NCBI GenBank assembly: GCA_018388625.1
Contig: CP074402.1
Span: 1,550,001-1,614,000, forward strand
Reading direction: 5' to 3'
Source: Nocardiopsis eucommiae
Lineage (GTDB): Bacteria > Actinomycetota > Actinomycetes > Streptosporangiales > Streptosporangiaceae
Length of the DNA stretch: 64,000 bases
The position numbers were made by a program, and so were the translations under genes. Numbering within the stretch: the first letter of the stretch is position 1; every line of letters begins with the position of its first letter. The notes beneath the pieces are model-generated. The model was not told where the DNA came from. It was given only the letters and a program-made list of their open reading frames with translations, and searched no databases. Shown here piece by piece: positions 19,390 through 29,561 of this stretch.

Positions 19390-21081
19390 TCACACCACCA
19401 TCCCGGCCAGTGCCACGATGACCGGACCGGTCAGCGGCAGCAGGATGTTCGAGATCGCGTACGTGATGGTGTAGGCGATCATCGGGACCGAGTTGCCCGC
19501 CGTGGACACCACCTGGCTGATCGCCGGAGTGCTGCACTGCTGACCGGCCACGGCCCCCATGAGCAGTGGTGGCTCGATGCGCAGGACCTTCCATCCCACG
19601 ATGATCGACACCGTCGCCGGGATGAGGGTGGTCAGCACCGCCGCGACCGGCAGCATCACCCCGTAGTGCTGCACCAGCTGGAGAGCGGACGGACCCGCCG
19701 ACATCCCGACCGCGGCGATGAAGGTCGCCAGACCCAGGTCCTTCATGGTGCCCGCGGCGGCCGGGTGCAGGGTGCCGAAGGTGGGTCGCCTGGCCCGGAG
19801 GTACCCGAAGACCAGCCCGGCCAGCAGCGCGCCGCCGCCCGTGCCCAGGGTGAGCTCCGCTCCGCCCACCGGGATCACGATCTGCCCGATCAGGATGCCC
19901 AGTACCAGCCCGAGGCCCAGGTAGACGAAGTCGGTGGTGTACCGCGACGCCACCGGGTAGCCCAGTCTGCGCTCCGCCGCCTCCACGTCGCTGGGCGCCC
20001 CCAGGATCGTGAGGACGTCACCGACCTGGAGCACCGTGCCGGGCAGCGCCGGGAGCTCCCTCTCGGTGCGGGTCACCCGCTCCACGAACACCGACTCCCG
20101 CAGCCCCGGGCCGAGCACGTCCCTGATCCCGCTCAGCGGCAGGTTGTGCGCGGCCCGGTGCGTGAGCACCACGTCCAGGGAGCGCAGCTTGACGTCGGGC
20201 TCCTCGGCCTGCTCGGGGCCGATCACGCCCTCCGCGCCGACCAGGGCGGCACGGCGGCCCACCACTGTCAGCAGGTCGCCCTCCCGGACCCTCGTGGTGG
20301 CCTCGGGGCGCGTGTTCTGGTCGCCCCGGCGCAGCTCCTCCACTGTCGCGCTTCCGGGCAGCGCGTGGGTGAGGTCGTCGACCGTGCGCCCGGCGCCGCC
20401 CTCCACCCGGAAGACGCGGCCCACCAGGTCCGGGAGGGCGGGCTGCTCTCCGGGCCGGGAGACGTGCCCGCCGCTCAACCGGTGCCACAGCCTCGCGGAC
20501 TCCGCGCGCAGGTCGACCCGCATCAGCCTGGGCGCGATCTGGCTGGTGAGCAGCACGATGGTGATCAGCCCGCACAGGTAGCTGACGGTGTAGGCGGTGG
20601 CCACGTTGTTCTGGAGGGTGCGGGTCTCCGCCTCCGACAGCCCCAGCCGCCCGATCGCCTCGCTCGCGGTGCCCAGCGCGGCCGACTCCGTGGCGCCACC
20701 GGCCATCAGACCGGCGGCCGTGCCCTGGTCCAGACCCATGATCACCGTGAACGCCAGCACCACGAGGATCACCGACACCACTTCGATGATCGGGAAGCCC
20801 AGGTAACGCAGGCCCTTGCGGTTGAGGTTGGCGAAGAACTGCGGTCCGCTGCTGAACCCCAGGGCGAAGATGAACAGCGCGAACGCCAGGTTCTGTACCC
20901 CGGAGCTGAGTTCGGCCCCGGTCAGGTAGCCGATCAGCAGTGCCATGAGCAGGGTGCCGCAGACCCCGCCCAGGCGGATCGGTCCGAACGGCACCCGGCC
21001 GAACGCGTACCCCAGGGCGAGCGCGGTGAAGAGCGCGATCTCCGGGGTGTTCCTGAACAGGTCGGTGATCCAGCCGCCCAC
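19390..21081 (-). CDS. aspT: Aspartate:alanine antiporter AspT (AAE transporter family)
   Basis: A 563-residue membrane protein with the AAE layout: an N-terminal helix bundle (YAFGRVPFGPIRLGGVCGTL), two central TrkA-C-like domains (LRSLDVVLTHRAAHNLPLSG and ERELPALPGTVLQVGDVLTI), and a C-terminal bundle. The duplicated glycine-rich segments GGATESAALGTASEAIG and GAVAGQQCSTPAISQVVSTA are the family's conserved transport motifs. It would swap external aspartate for internal alanine. Its upstream partner is aspD; the 24-bp gap suggests one transcript. Decarboxylation plus exchange would generate proton-motive force and consume acid. Confidence 0.9.
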   Translation of the reverse strand: MGGWITDLFRNTPEIALFTALALGYAFGRVPFGPIRLGGVCGTLLMALLIGYLTGAELSSGVQNLAFALFIFALGFSSGPQFFANLNRKGLRYLGFPIIEVVSVILVVLAFTVIMGLDQGTAAGLMAGGATESAALGTASEAIGRLGLSEAETRTLQNNVATAYTVSYLCGLITIVLLTSQIAPRLMRVDLRAESARLWHRLSGGHVSRPGEQPALPDLVGRVFRVEGGAGRTVDDLTHALPGSATVEELRRGDQNTRPEATTRVREGDLLTVVGRRAALVGAEGVIGPEQAEEPDVKLRSLDVVLTHRAAHNLPLSGIRDVLGPGLRESVFVERVTRTERELPALPGTVLQVGDVLTILGAPSDVEAAERRLGYPVASRYTTDFVYLGLGLVLGILIGQIVIPVGGAELTLGTGGGALLAGLVFGYLRARRPTFGTLHPAAAGTMKDLGLATFIAAVGMSAGPSALQLVQHYGVMLPVAAVLTTLIPATVSIIVGWKVLRIEPPLLMGAVAGQQCSTPAISQVVSTAGNSVPMIAYTITYAISNILLPLTGPVIVALAGMVV

Positions 21082-21105
21082 GGCGGACTCCTCACGGTCG
21101 GGGTC

Positions 21106-22738
21106 TCAGCTGTGGTCGGTGACCCTGGTGGCCTCGGTGTACCTCCGGTGGTACTCCTCTCCTATCTCCTTCAGGACGCGGCCGATCCGTTCGTAGGCCT
21201 CGTGGTCGAGGTTGGCCAGGCTGATCCTCACCGACCACTCCGGCCCGTCGAACCCGCCGCCGTTGAGCAGCACCACCCCGTCCTCCTGCGCCAGGCGCAG
21301 GACGGGGTCCACCGGTTCGTAGTTCGCGCGCGTCCACGCGGCGAACTCGGCCCCCAGTGGCGTTCGGCCCAGGACAGCAGGTCGAGTTCGACGTAGTAGC
21401 CCGCGCGCCGGGGGTCCTTGGGCAGGGGCACGCCCAGCCCCTCGGACAGCGCCGCGAGCCGTCGGTCCAGCACGCTCATCACCGGTGCGTGGTACTCCTC
21501 GTCGGCATGGGTGAGCGCGAAGAGGGCGAACAGCGCCATCTGCACCTGCTGGGGGTGGACAGCCCGGCGGTGTGGTTCAGCGCCACCGACCGGCTGTCGG
21601 CCACCATGCGGTCGACGAACCGCATCCCCGGCACGTCCAGTGACAGTGAGGAGTAGCGACGTCGTACCGCCTCGGCGTCCACCCCCTCCAGACGCGCGAT
21701 CAGGTCGTCCACGACGTTGTCCGGTTGGAGGGCGATCACCCCCAGCCGCCAGCCGGTCGCTCCGAAGTACTTCGAGAACGAGTACACGCCGAGGGTGTTG
21801 CGCGGGCACACCTCCAACAGCGAGGTGAAGCCGCGCACGAAGGTGCCGTACACGTCGTCGGTGACGATCACCAGGTCGCGGTTGCGGTGCTCCACGATGT
21901 CGCGGAGGCGCTCCAGGGAGCGTTCGGAGAGCGCCACCGAGGGCGGGTTGCTCGGGTTGACCAGGCACACCAGACGTACGGACGGGTCGGCCAGCTTGTC
22001 CAGCTCGGCGTCGTCGTAGTCCCAGGCGTGGAAGTCGCCCTCGGTGGTACGCGAGGCGCTGACCTCCACGACGTCGAAGGCGTAGCGGTCCAGGCGGGGG
22101 ATCTCCAGGTAGGGGGTGAAGATCGGCGTCATCAGCGCGATCCGGTCGCCCCGGCGCAGGACCCGGTTGGCCTGGAGGGAGTCGAAGACGTAGCACATGG
22201 CGGCGGTACCGCCCTCGACCGCGAACAGGTCGTAGGGGGTCTCAGGGGCCCGATCGCCCATCGCCCGGACCAGGTACTCGTGCACCGACTCTGCCACGAA
22301 CGGCAGGACGCGGTCGGGCACCGGGTAGTTGTCGCCGATCACGCCGTCGACCAGTTCGTGCACGACCTCGTCCCAGCGGTGCGGATCCACCCGGTCGAGC
22401 ACGCGCCGGAGCAGGTCGGCACCGGGCTCGCCCGCGTTCTGGTCGAGGAAGAGCGACAGCCGTTCACCCACGCCCTTGGCGGAGGGCATCCCCGCGACCG
22501 CGGGCCACTCGTTCCAGGTGCGCCGGGACTCCAGGACGGCGAACCGGCCGAGCAGGAAGAACGCCTCCCTGGGCGGTGCGGCGGTCCAGTTCGGGTTACC
22601 CCGCCCGGCGTTGAGCAGGGCGTGGGCGCTCTTGCGGGAGGACTCCCCGGCCAGGTCCATCAGATGGCCCTTGAGCTCGAAGGGGCTCAGCCCCTCCAGT
22701 CCGCGCTGGGTCGCGCGGTCGTCGTCGAGATGGGTCAT
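21106..22738 (-). CDS. aspD: Bifunctional aspartate aminotransferase/aspartate 4-decarboxylase AspD (two apparent frameshifts)
   Basis: A PLP enzyme of 543 residues converting L-aspartate to L-alanine and CO2. The PLP lysine lies in VYSFSKYFGATGWRLGVIAL. The cofactor-contact segments FAVEGGTAAMCYVFDSLQAN, CLVNPSNPPSVAL and VIVTDDVYGTFV are present. Two single-base losses, near 21555 and 21355, split the C-terminal third. The repaired tail runs through HADEEYHAPVMSVLDRR and ends TEATRVTDHS. The length matches known AspD, which is longer than ordinary aminotransferases. It is followed closely by aspT. The ATG at 22738 has an AAGGGG ribosome binding site. Confidence 0.88.
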
Positions 22739-23009
22739 GGAACCCCTTCTGGTCGGTTACCCAAAGTGAGAGCGCGTGTGCGCGAAGTGCGCGCTGGAGG
22801 GGCCTGCCCGGGACGGGGTCAAGCCGAACCGAACCAGGGCCCATGCTTTGCCTGGTCAGTGGGTGCGCGGAGAACCGGGTGCGGGCACACGTAGTCATCA
22901 ATCAGGTGAATGCGGTAACAATGGTGCGTCCCCGGAGGCGTCGACGGGCGCCGGGCTTCTCCGAAGTCCGCTGTCGGCCCTCCCCGCCCGTCCACGGAAG
23001 GCGACCCCC

Positions 23010-23522
23010 ATGCGACGCACCCTGCTGTGTGCAGCCCTGCCCCTCTTCCTCGCGCTCACGGCCTGCTCCGGAGGGGACGAGGCCCCCGACGGGGAGGCCG
23101 TCGAGGAGGCCGCCCAGGGGGACGGCCAGGAGGGCACCGAACCCAGCGAGGAGGACGCCGCCGAGGCCACCGACGCCGCCCGTACCGTGGCGGAGGGGTT
23201 CGTGGCCGCGTTGATCGCCGGAGACGGTGAGCTGGCCTGCACCTTCGCTGACGAGAGCGCCCAGGCGGCGATCGTCGGCCAGGGAGACGACGGCCAGGAC
23301 TGTGTGGAGGCCTTCCCCGACTACGTCGCCGGGCTGCCCGGAGCGGAGGAGATCGAGGTCGGCGAGATCACCGTGAACACGGACCTGAACGGGGAGGCCC
23401 TGGTCGCCAACGTCGAGATGGTCCACCCCGAGGAGACCCTCGGTTCCCTGGAGGTGCGCGAGGTCTCCGACGACGAGTGGCGCGCCACCCGCCTGCCGGG
23501 CACCACCCTCGGCGGAGCCTGA
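23010..23522 (+). CDS. Secreted lipoprotein of unknown function
   Basis: A 170-residue lipoprotein. MRRTLLCAALPLFLALTACS is a complete lipoprotein signal with the lipobox L-T-A-C. An acidic, low-complexity linker rich in Glu, Asp and Ala follows to about residue 55. The remaining domain (AEGFVAALIAGDGELACTF, then EVGEITVNTDLNGEALVANV) has the alpha-beta pattern of NTF2-like or DUF4878-like folds and contains two cysteines that may form a disulfide. It is anchored outside the cell membrane. The neighbours give no functional hint; it is transcribed away from aspD. Confidence 0.75.
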   Translation: MRRTLLCAALPLFLALTACSGGDEAPDGEAVEEAAQGDGQEGTEPSEEDAAEATDAARTVAEGFVAALIAGDGELACTFADESAQAAIVGQGDDGQDCVEAFPDYVAGLPGAEEIEVGEITVNTDLNGEALVANVEMVHPEETLGSLEVREVSDDEWRATRLPGTTLGGA

Positions 23523-23691
23523 GACCGGACGGCGGCCTCCCCGGGTGCGGTGTCGGACACGGACCCGGGTGAGGGGACGAACACCTCGGGTGCCCGGGCC
23601 GTCGCGGCCCCGGCCCCCGGGCTCTGGGAGAGTGGTCGACGGGGTGCGGCACGACCGCGCGCCCCGTGGCACAAAACGAAGGAGATGCGGG

Positions 23692-24015
23692 ATGATCCTG
23701 ATCGTCGTCAAGTTCCGGACCAGGCCGGAGGCCGTCGACGGCTTCCTCGACGCGGTCGCCGACTTCACCGCGGCCACCCGAGCCGAGCCGGGCAACCTGT
23801 GGTTCGAGTGGTCCCGCAGCGTCGAGCGCGACGACGAGTTCGTGCTCGTCGAGGCTTTCAAGGACGGTGCCGCGGAGGCCCACGTCAACAGCGACCACTT
23901 CCGCGCCGGACTGGCCTCGATGAAGCCGCTGCTGAAGGAGACCCCGCTGATCGTCAGTCGCGTGGTCGACGGCGAGGGCTGGGACCGGATGGGCGAGCTG
24001 ACGATCGACGAGTAG
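23692..24015 (+). CDS. Putative quinol/antibiotic biosynthesis monooxygenase (ABM domain)
   Basis: A 107-residue single-domain protein. MILIVVKFRTRPEAVDGFLD, then EPGNLWFEWSRSVERDDEFV and VEAFKDGAAEAHVNSDHFRA, match the dimeric ferredoxin-like ABM fold of YgiN-type proteins, including the histidine in H-V-N-S-D-H-F. Such proteins oxidise quinols or small aromatic or aldehyde compounds without a cofactor, or only bind them. The ATG at 23692 has an AAGGAG ribosome binding site. It lies 51 bp before the aldo/keto reductase gene, so a joint role in reducing and oxidising small carbonyl compounds is possible. Confidence 0.8.
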   Translation: MILIVVKFRTRPEAVDGFLDAVADFTAATRAEPGNLWFEWSRSVERDDEFVLVEAFKDGAAEAHVNSDHFRAGLASMKPLLKETPLIVSRVVDGEGWDRMGELTIDE

Positions 24016-24066
24016 CGTCGGCACGTTTCGACGGTGGCGGGAACCAGGCGGAAGGGGAGCGGAAGT

Positions 24067-25116
24067 TTGGGCACGTACGTGGCGGACGACGACCGGTACG
24101 ACTCTCTGGAGTACCGGAACTGCGGCAGGAGCGGGCTGAACCTGCCCCGGCTGTCGCTGGGACTGTGGCAGAACTTCGGTGACGACCGGGACCTGGAGGG
24201 GCAGCGCCGCATCCTGTGCCGCGCGTTCGACCTGGGCGTCTTCCACTTCGACCTGGCCAACAACTACGGTCCGCCGCCGGGTAGCGCGGAGGCCAACCTC
24301 GGGCGCGTCCTGGCGAAGGACCTCGGCTCCTACCGCGACGAACTGGTGATCACCACCAAGGCGGGGTGGGTGATGGGGCCGGGGCCGCACCAGCGGGGCG
24401 GATCACGCAAGTACCTCCTGTCCTCGCTGGACCGTTCGCTCGCCCGGATGGGCCTCGACCACGTCGACGTCTTCTACAGCCACCGGCCGGATCCGGACAC
24501 CCCGCTGGAGGAGACCATGCTGGCCCTCCACCACGCGGTGGTGTCCGGGCGGGCGCTGTACGCGGGCATCTCCTCCTACGGGCCGTCGCTGACCCGGCGG
24601 GCCGCGGCGATCATGCGCGACCTCGGCACACCGCTGACCGTCCACCAGCCCTCGTACTCGATGCTCAACCGCTGGGTCGAGGACGGCCTGTTGGAGGCGG
24701 CGTCGGACGAGGGCATGGGTGTGGTCGCCTTCTCGCCGCTGGCCCAGGGGCTGCTCACGTCGCGTTACCTCGGCGGCGAGGTGCCCTCGGACTCGCGTGC
24801 GGGGGTGGGGCGGCCCAGCTGGCGGGAGAACATGCTCACCGAGGAGGTGCTCGGCCGGGCACGGGCGCTCAACCAGATCGCGGCCGAGCGCGACCAGACC
24901 CTCGCCCAGATGGCGATCTCCTGGGTCCTGCGGGACCAGGGGCCGCGCACGGTCACCACGGCGTTGGTCGGCGCCTCCAGCGTGGAGCAGCTGGAGCAGA
25001 ACCTTCGAGCCGTGGAGAACACGGAGTTCACCGAGGAGGAACTGCGCGACATCGACCGGTGGGCGGTCGACTCCGACGTCAACATCTGGTGGGGCGCCAC
25101 CGCCTCCAAGGAGTAG
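24067..25116 (+). CDS. Aldo/keto reductase, YghZ (L-glyceraldehyde 3-phosphate reductase) type
   Basis: A 349-residue NADPH-dependent reductase. The catalytic tetrad is visible as Asp and Tyr in FDLANNYGPPPGSAEANLG, Lys in ELVITTKAGWVMGPGPH, and His in VDVFYSHRPDPDTPLEE. The cofactor end is the segment TTALVGASSVEQLEQNLRAV. The early YRNCGRSGLNLPRLSLGLW and the P-P-P-G-S-A-E segment point to the YghZ branch, which detoxifies methylglyoxal and reduces glyceraldehyde 3-phosphate. I chose the TTG at 24067, which has a GGGGAGCGGA ribosome binding site and yields the usual GTYVADDDRY start. A GTG at 24034 would add 11 unconserved residues. Confidence 0.85.
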   Translation: MGTYVADDDRYDSLEYRNCGRSGLNLPRLSLGLWQNFGDDRDLEGQRRILCRAFDLGVFHFDLANNYGPPPGSAEANLGRVLAKDLGSYRDELVITTKAGWVMGPGPHQRGGSRKYLLSSLDRSLARMGLDHVDVFYSHRPDPDTPLEETMLALHHAVVSGRALYAGISSYGPSLTRRAAAIMRDLGTPLTVHQPSYSMLNRWVEDGLLEAASDEGMGVVAFSPLAQGLLTSRYLGGEVPSDSRAGVGRPSWRENMLTEEVLGRARALNQIAAERDQTLAQMAISWVLRDQGPRTVTTALVGASSVEQLEQNLRAVENTEFTEEELRDIDRWAVDSDVNIWWGATASKE

Positions 25117-25186
25117 CCGGGCGCCCGGAAACCGAACACCCGAAAACCGGATGCGGTCGCGGGGGCGGGCGGCGACACTGACACGT

Positions 25187-25923
25187 ATGGCCACCTCCCC
25201 CGCCCCTACGCGGACGACGACGGCGCCGCTCTCTACGACCTGCTCAACCCCTGGGCCCCGTGCGACGACTTCCACCTGTCCCACGTGATGGCGGCCGACG
25301 CCGTGGTGGACGTGGGCTGCGGGACCGGGACGCTGTTGCACCGGGCCCGGAGGGAGGGGCACACGGGGCGGCTCCTCGGGATCGATCCGGACGTGCCCTC
25401 CCTCTGCCGGGCACGGACGCGAGCGGACGTGGAGTGGGTCGAGGGGCGCGCGGTGGACCTGGCGCGGCGCCGGGAGTTCGACCTCGCGCTGATGGGCGGG
25501 AACGCCTTCCAGGAGTTCGTCTCCGACCAGGAGCTGCGCCGGTCGCTGGGAGCGATCCGCGCCGCGCTCCGTGAGGGCGGGCGGTTCGTGTTCGGCACGC
25601 GGAACCCGGTGGCGCGCGCCTGGGAACGGTGGGTCCCCGAGAACGCCGCCGAGGTGGTGGACCACCAGGGGCGCGCGCTCCGGGTGGAGCACCGTGTGGA
25701 GTCGGTGGCGGAGGGGGTCGTCACCCTGACCGAGACCGTCGCCGCCGGGGACGGCGCCCCGCTCCGGGTGGACCGGGGCGCGCTGCGCTTCACCCCGGCG
25801 AGGGAACTCGACCGGTTCCTCGCCGGGGCCGGGTTCGAGGTCGCGGAGCGGTACGGCGACTGGGAACGGGGGCCGTTCACCGGCGCCGAGGGCGAGATCG
25901 TCACCGTCGCGCGCGCCGTGTGA
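25187..25923 (+). CDS. Class I SAM-dependent methyltransferase (one apparent frameshift near the start)
   Basis: A 245-residue methyltransferase. Motif I is VVDVGCGTGTLLHRA, followed by the acidic loop GRLLGIDPDVPSL and motif IV-like FDLALMGGNAFQEFV. A C-terminal beta-rich lid follows. One C is missing in the run at 25196-25200. With it restored the protein starts at the ATG at 25187 as MATSPRPYADDDGAALYDLL, which fits the usual N-terminus of this group; without it the frame would start late, at motif I. The substrate is unknown. It follows the aldo/keto reductase by 70 bp in the same direction. Confidence 0.75.
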
Positions 25924-25928
25924 GCGCC

Positions 25929-26171
25929 CTAGCGGTCGTCGCCGGGGCGGCCCCGGGCCCCGTCCCGTTCCTCGGTCTCGTCGGCCGCGTCCTGCTCCTC
26001 GGCCGGGCCGGTCCCGTCGGGGACCTGCTTCCAGTAGTCGGGTGAGCGGACGGCCTTCTCCGCCTGGCGCTGGACGATCCGGAAGATGCCCAGCACCAGG
26101 AAGATGACGGCGACGGGTACGGCGATGCCGACCAGGACTCCGAGTGCGGGCCATGCGAACACCGGCCTCAC
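25929..26171 (-). CDS. Small single-span membrane protein
   Basis: An 80-residue protein starting at a GTG with a CGAGGAG ribosome binding site. One hydrophobic helix (ALGVLVGIAVPVAVIFLVLG) is followed by a basic stretch (RIVQRQAEKAVRSPDYW) and a highly charged, probably disordered tail rich in Glu, Asp and Gly. The orientation should place the tail in the cytoplasm. I do not recognise a family. It lies 47 bp upstream of the acyl-CoA dehydrogenase start-side region on the other side of that gene's stop, so any operon link is weak. Confidence 0.6.
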   Translation of the reverse strand: MRPVFAWPALGVLVGIAVPVAVIFLVLGIFRIVQRQAEKAVRSPDYWKQVPDGTGPAEEQDAADETEERDGARGRPGDDR

Positions 26172-26218
26172 CTCCTCGTCCCTAAGCCTCCCCGCTCACC
26201 TGCGGGTTCACCCCCGTG

Positions 26219-27431
26219 TCAGCGGATCGGCAGGCCGGTGATGGTACGGCCGATGATGAGTTTCTGGATCTCGCTGGCGCCCTCGAAGATGGTGAAGATG
26301 GAGGCGTCGCGGTGCCAGCGCTCCACGGGGTAGTCCCTCGTGTAGCCGTTGCCGCCCAGGATGCGCAGGGAGTTCTGGGTGACGTAGGTGGCGGTCTCGG
26401 AGGCGTAGAGCTTGCTCATGGAGCCCTCGGCGTGGGTGAAGTCCTTGCCGTTGCGCGCCATCCAGGCCGCCCGCCACACCAGCAACCGGGCGGCGTCGAT
26501 GCGGGTGGCCATGTCGGCCAGGAGGAAGGCCACGCCCTGGTTGTCGCCGATGGGGCGGCCGAACTGCTCGCGCTGGGTGGAGTAGTCGCGGGCGTACTCG
26601 TAGGCGGCGCGGGCGCAGCCCACCGCCATCGCGCCCACGGTGGGACGGGTCGCCTCGAAGGTCTTCATGGCGGCCTGGCCCTTGGAGCGCCTGCCCTCCC
26701 TGGCGCGGGCGATCCGCTCGTCGAACCTGTCCTTGCCGCCGATCAGGCAGGAGCCGGGGACGCGTACGTCGTCCAGGACGACCTCGGCGGTGTGCGAGGC
26801 GCGGATGCCGTGCTTGGCGAACTTCTGGCCCTGGGACAGGCCGGGGGTGTTCGGCGGGATGATGAACGACGCCTGCCCGCGCGAGCCCAGCTCGGGCTCG
26901 ACGGAGGCGATCACCACGTGCACGTGGGCGATGCCGCCGTTGGTGGCCCAGGTCTTGACTCCGTTGATCACCCACTCGTCCTTGGCCTGGTCGTAGACGG
27001 CGCGGGTGCGGATCGCGGAGACGTCCGAACCCGCGTCGGGCTCGGACGCGCAGAAGGCGGCGAGTTTGACGTCGTCGGGGGTGCCGAACATCTGCGGCGC
27101 CCACTCACCGATCTGCTCGGGTGTGCCGGTCGTGCTCAGCGACGCGGCGGCCAGGCCGGTGCCCATGATGGCCAGGCCGATCCCGGAGTCCCCCAGAACA
27201 GTTCCTCGATGGTGACGGCCATGCCGAGGCCGCTCTCCTCGAAGGCCTGGGTCGCGAAGAAGTCCAGGGAGTACAGGCCGATCTTGGCGGCCTCCTGGAT
27301 GATCGGCCAGGGGTCTCCTCGCGCTCGTCCCACTCGGCGGCGGCGGGGCGGATGACGTCGGCGGCGAACCCGTGGGCCCAGTCCCGGACGTCGCTGATCT
27401 CTTCGGGAAGCTGGAGGGAGAAGTCGGGCAC
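26219..27431 (-). CDS. Acyl-CoA dehydrogenase (two apparent frameshifts)
   Basis: A 404-residue FAD flavoenzyme for the first step of acyl-CoA beta-oxidation. The signature [20 protein letters not shown] contacts FAD and substrate. [20 protein letters not shown] is the second family signature, and [19 protein letters not shown] carries the usual catalytic glutamate position. Single bases are missing near 27315 and 27195. The start is the GTG at 27431, preceded by AAGGAG, giving [20 protein letters not shown]. It is divergent from a long-chain acyl-CoA synthetase with a shared control region holding two similar palindromes, so the two are likely co-regulated. Confidence 0.85.
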
Positions 27432-27586
27432 GGGGTGGCTCCTTGGGGTCACGCGGGACAGGGGGACGGCGCTCGGGGTGTTACCAGTGGTTACCCCAGA
27501 TGAATATTACTTATCAGTAGCGTCCGGCTCCCCGGAGAGTCGGGGCGGGGTGGCCCGGGGTGTGCGACGCCCCCGTTTCGGTCCGT

Positions 27587-27631
27587 CCTTTCACGGGAAA
27601 GCGCCTCTTCGTCGCCCTTTCCGGGGAAAGG
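27587..27631. promoter_or_regulatory. Two matching palindromes in the acyl-CoA dehydrogenase/synthetase control region
   Basis: CCTTTCACGGGAAAGC at 27587-27602 and CCTTTCCGGGGAAAGG at 27616-27631 are 29 bp apart and identical at 13 of 16 positions. The second has perfect 7-bp arms (CCTTTCC/GGAAAGG). They sit about 64-108 bp upstream of the synthetase ATG and are good candidate operators for a fatty-acid-responsive regulator not encoded nearby. Confidence 0.5.
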
Positions 27632-27694
27632 CGGACTGCTAGGCTCTCGTGTGTTCTGGATCACATATACGAGGAAGCTGCCCCAGGAGCACAC

Positions 27695-29507
27695 ATGACC
27701 TCCGCCCCCGGCACCACGGACGATCCCACGAACCGCACCCTCCCCGAACTCCTCCTGCGCAACGCTCGTGAGCACCCCGGCCTCCCCGCGCTCTCCTGGC
27801 GGGAGCCCGGGGCCACCGGCTGGACCACCCTCACCTGGGAGCAGGCGCGCGAGGCGGTCGCCGCCCTGGCCGAGGGCTACGCCGCGCTCGGCGTCCGCCC
27901 CGGCGACCACGTCCTGCTCATGATGGGCAACCGGCCCGAACACTGGCTCTCCGACCTCGCCCTCGTCCATGCCGGGGCGGTCCCCACCACCGTCTACTCC
28001 ACCGCCGCCCCCGAACAGATCGGGTACGTCTGCCGCCACAGCCGTGCCCGTCTCGCCGTGGTGGAGGACCCCGACGTCGCCGTCCACTGGGAGAAGCTCC
28101 TCGACGACCCCGGAACCGCCCTCGAGACCCTGGTGGTGCTGGAGCGGCCCGACCCCGGACGCGGACACACCCCCTACGACGGCCTGATCGACACCGTGCC
28201 CTCCGGAGCCTTCGACCGTTGGCGCGACCTCACCCCCGACCACCTGGTCACCGTCGTCTACACCTCCGGCACCACCGGCGACCCCAAGGGCGCCGCCATC
28301 ACCCACCGCCAGGTCCTCGCCCAGGCGACCGCCCTCGACGCCGCCGTGGACCTGCCCGACCATCCCAGCCACGTCTGCTACCTCCCGCTCGCCCACATCG
28401 CGGAACGGCTGCTCAGCCTCTACCTGCCGCTCTTCCGTGTCTCCCACGTGTGGATGTGCGCGGATCCCGCCGCCCTCGCCGGGGCACTGCCCGAGATCCG
28501 CCCCCGCACTTCGTGGGGGTGCCGCGCGTGTGGGAGAAGCTGGCCACCGGAGTACGGGCCTCCCTCGCCGCCCTGCCCGAGGAGATCGCCGCCGTGGTCG
28601 CGACGGCCCGGGACGTGGCCGCTGACTACCACGGCCACCGGGAACGCGGTGAGGAGATACCCCCGGACTGGAGGCGCGCTACCGGGAGGTCCACGCCTCC
28701 GTGCTCACGCCGCTGCTCGCCCGGCTCGGCCTGGACCGGGTGGTCCTGGCCTCCAGCGCCTCGGCGCCCATGCCCGTGGACGTGCTGCGCTTCTGGGCGT
28801 CCCTGGGCCTGGCCGTGATGGACGTCTGGGGGCTCACCGAGTCCGTCGGCGTGGCCACGCTCAACACCCCGGACGTGGGCCGCAACCGCCTCGGCTCCGT
28901 GGGTCGCCCGATCGAGGGCATCCAGGTACGGCTGGCCGACGACGGAGAGGTACACCTGCGCGGCCGCTCGGTCTTCGAGGGCTACCTCCAACCGGACGGG
29001 ACCGTCAGCCCCGCCACGGACGAGGAGGGCTGGTTCGCCACCGGCGACGTCGGCCGGATCGACGAGGACGGCTTCCTCTGGATCACCGACCGCAAGAAGG
29101 AGATCATCGTGACCTCGGGCGGCAAGAACATCCCGCCCGTCCTGGTGGAGAACACGCTCAAGGAGCACCCGCTGGTGGGGCAGGCCCTCGTGCACGGCGA
29201 CGCCCGCCCCTACCTGGTGGCACTGCTCGTCCTCGACCCCGAGATGACTCCGCTGTGGGCGGGCGAACGCGGGCTGGACGCCGACGGCGCGGGGCTGGAC
29301 GCCCACCCCGAGGTGCTGGCCGAGATCGAGCGCGCGGTGGCCGCGGCCAACGCCCGGCTCAGCCGTCCCGAGCAGGTCAAGCGGTACCGGCTGCTGGCAG
29401 GGGAGTGGGGGCCCGGAACCGGCGAGCTCACCCCCTCCCTCAAGCTCCGCCGCCGTGTGGTCGAGGAGCGCTACGCGGAGGAGGTGGCCGCCCTCTACCG
29501 GGACTGA
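27695..29507 (+). CDS. Long-chain acyl-CoA synthetase, AMP-forming (two apparent frameshifts)
   Basis: A 604-residue ANL-superfamily ligase that activates fatty acids with ATP and CoA. The AMP-binding loop is VYTSGTTGDPKGAAITH. Further motifs are PLAHIAERLLSLYLP, the substrate-loop segment VWGLTESVGVATLNTP, and the hinge and lid region FATGDVGRIDEDGFLWITDR followed by KKEIIVTSGGKNIPP with the conserved lysines. Single bases are missing near 28510 and 28668. The length suits the long-chain FadD15-like branch. The start is the ATG at 27695 with a CAGGAG ribosome binding site. It shares its control region with the divergent acyl-CoA dehydrogenase. Confidence 0.88.
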
Positions 29508-29516
29508 GCCCGGGGT

Positions 29517-29561
29517 CCCGTTCCGGGCCGGGCGCCGCCGCGCGGCCCGGCCCGGAACGGG
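29517..29561. terminator. Bidirectional terminator between acyl-CoA synthetase and LLM genes
   Basis: A perfect 17-bp inverted repeat (arms 29517-29533 and 29545-29561) with an 11-nt loop fills the space between two convergent stop codons. Confidence 0.8.
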
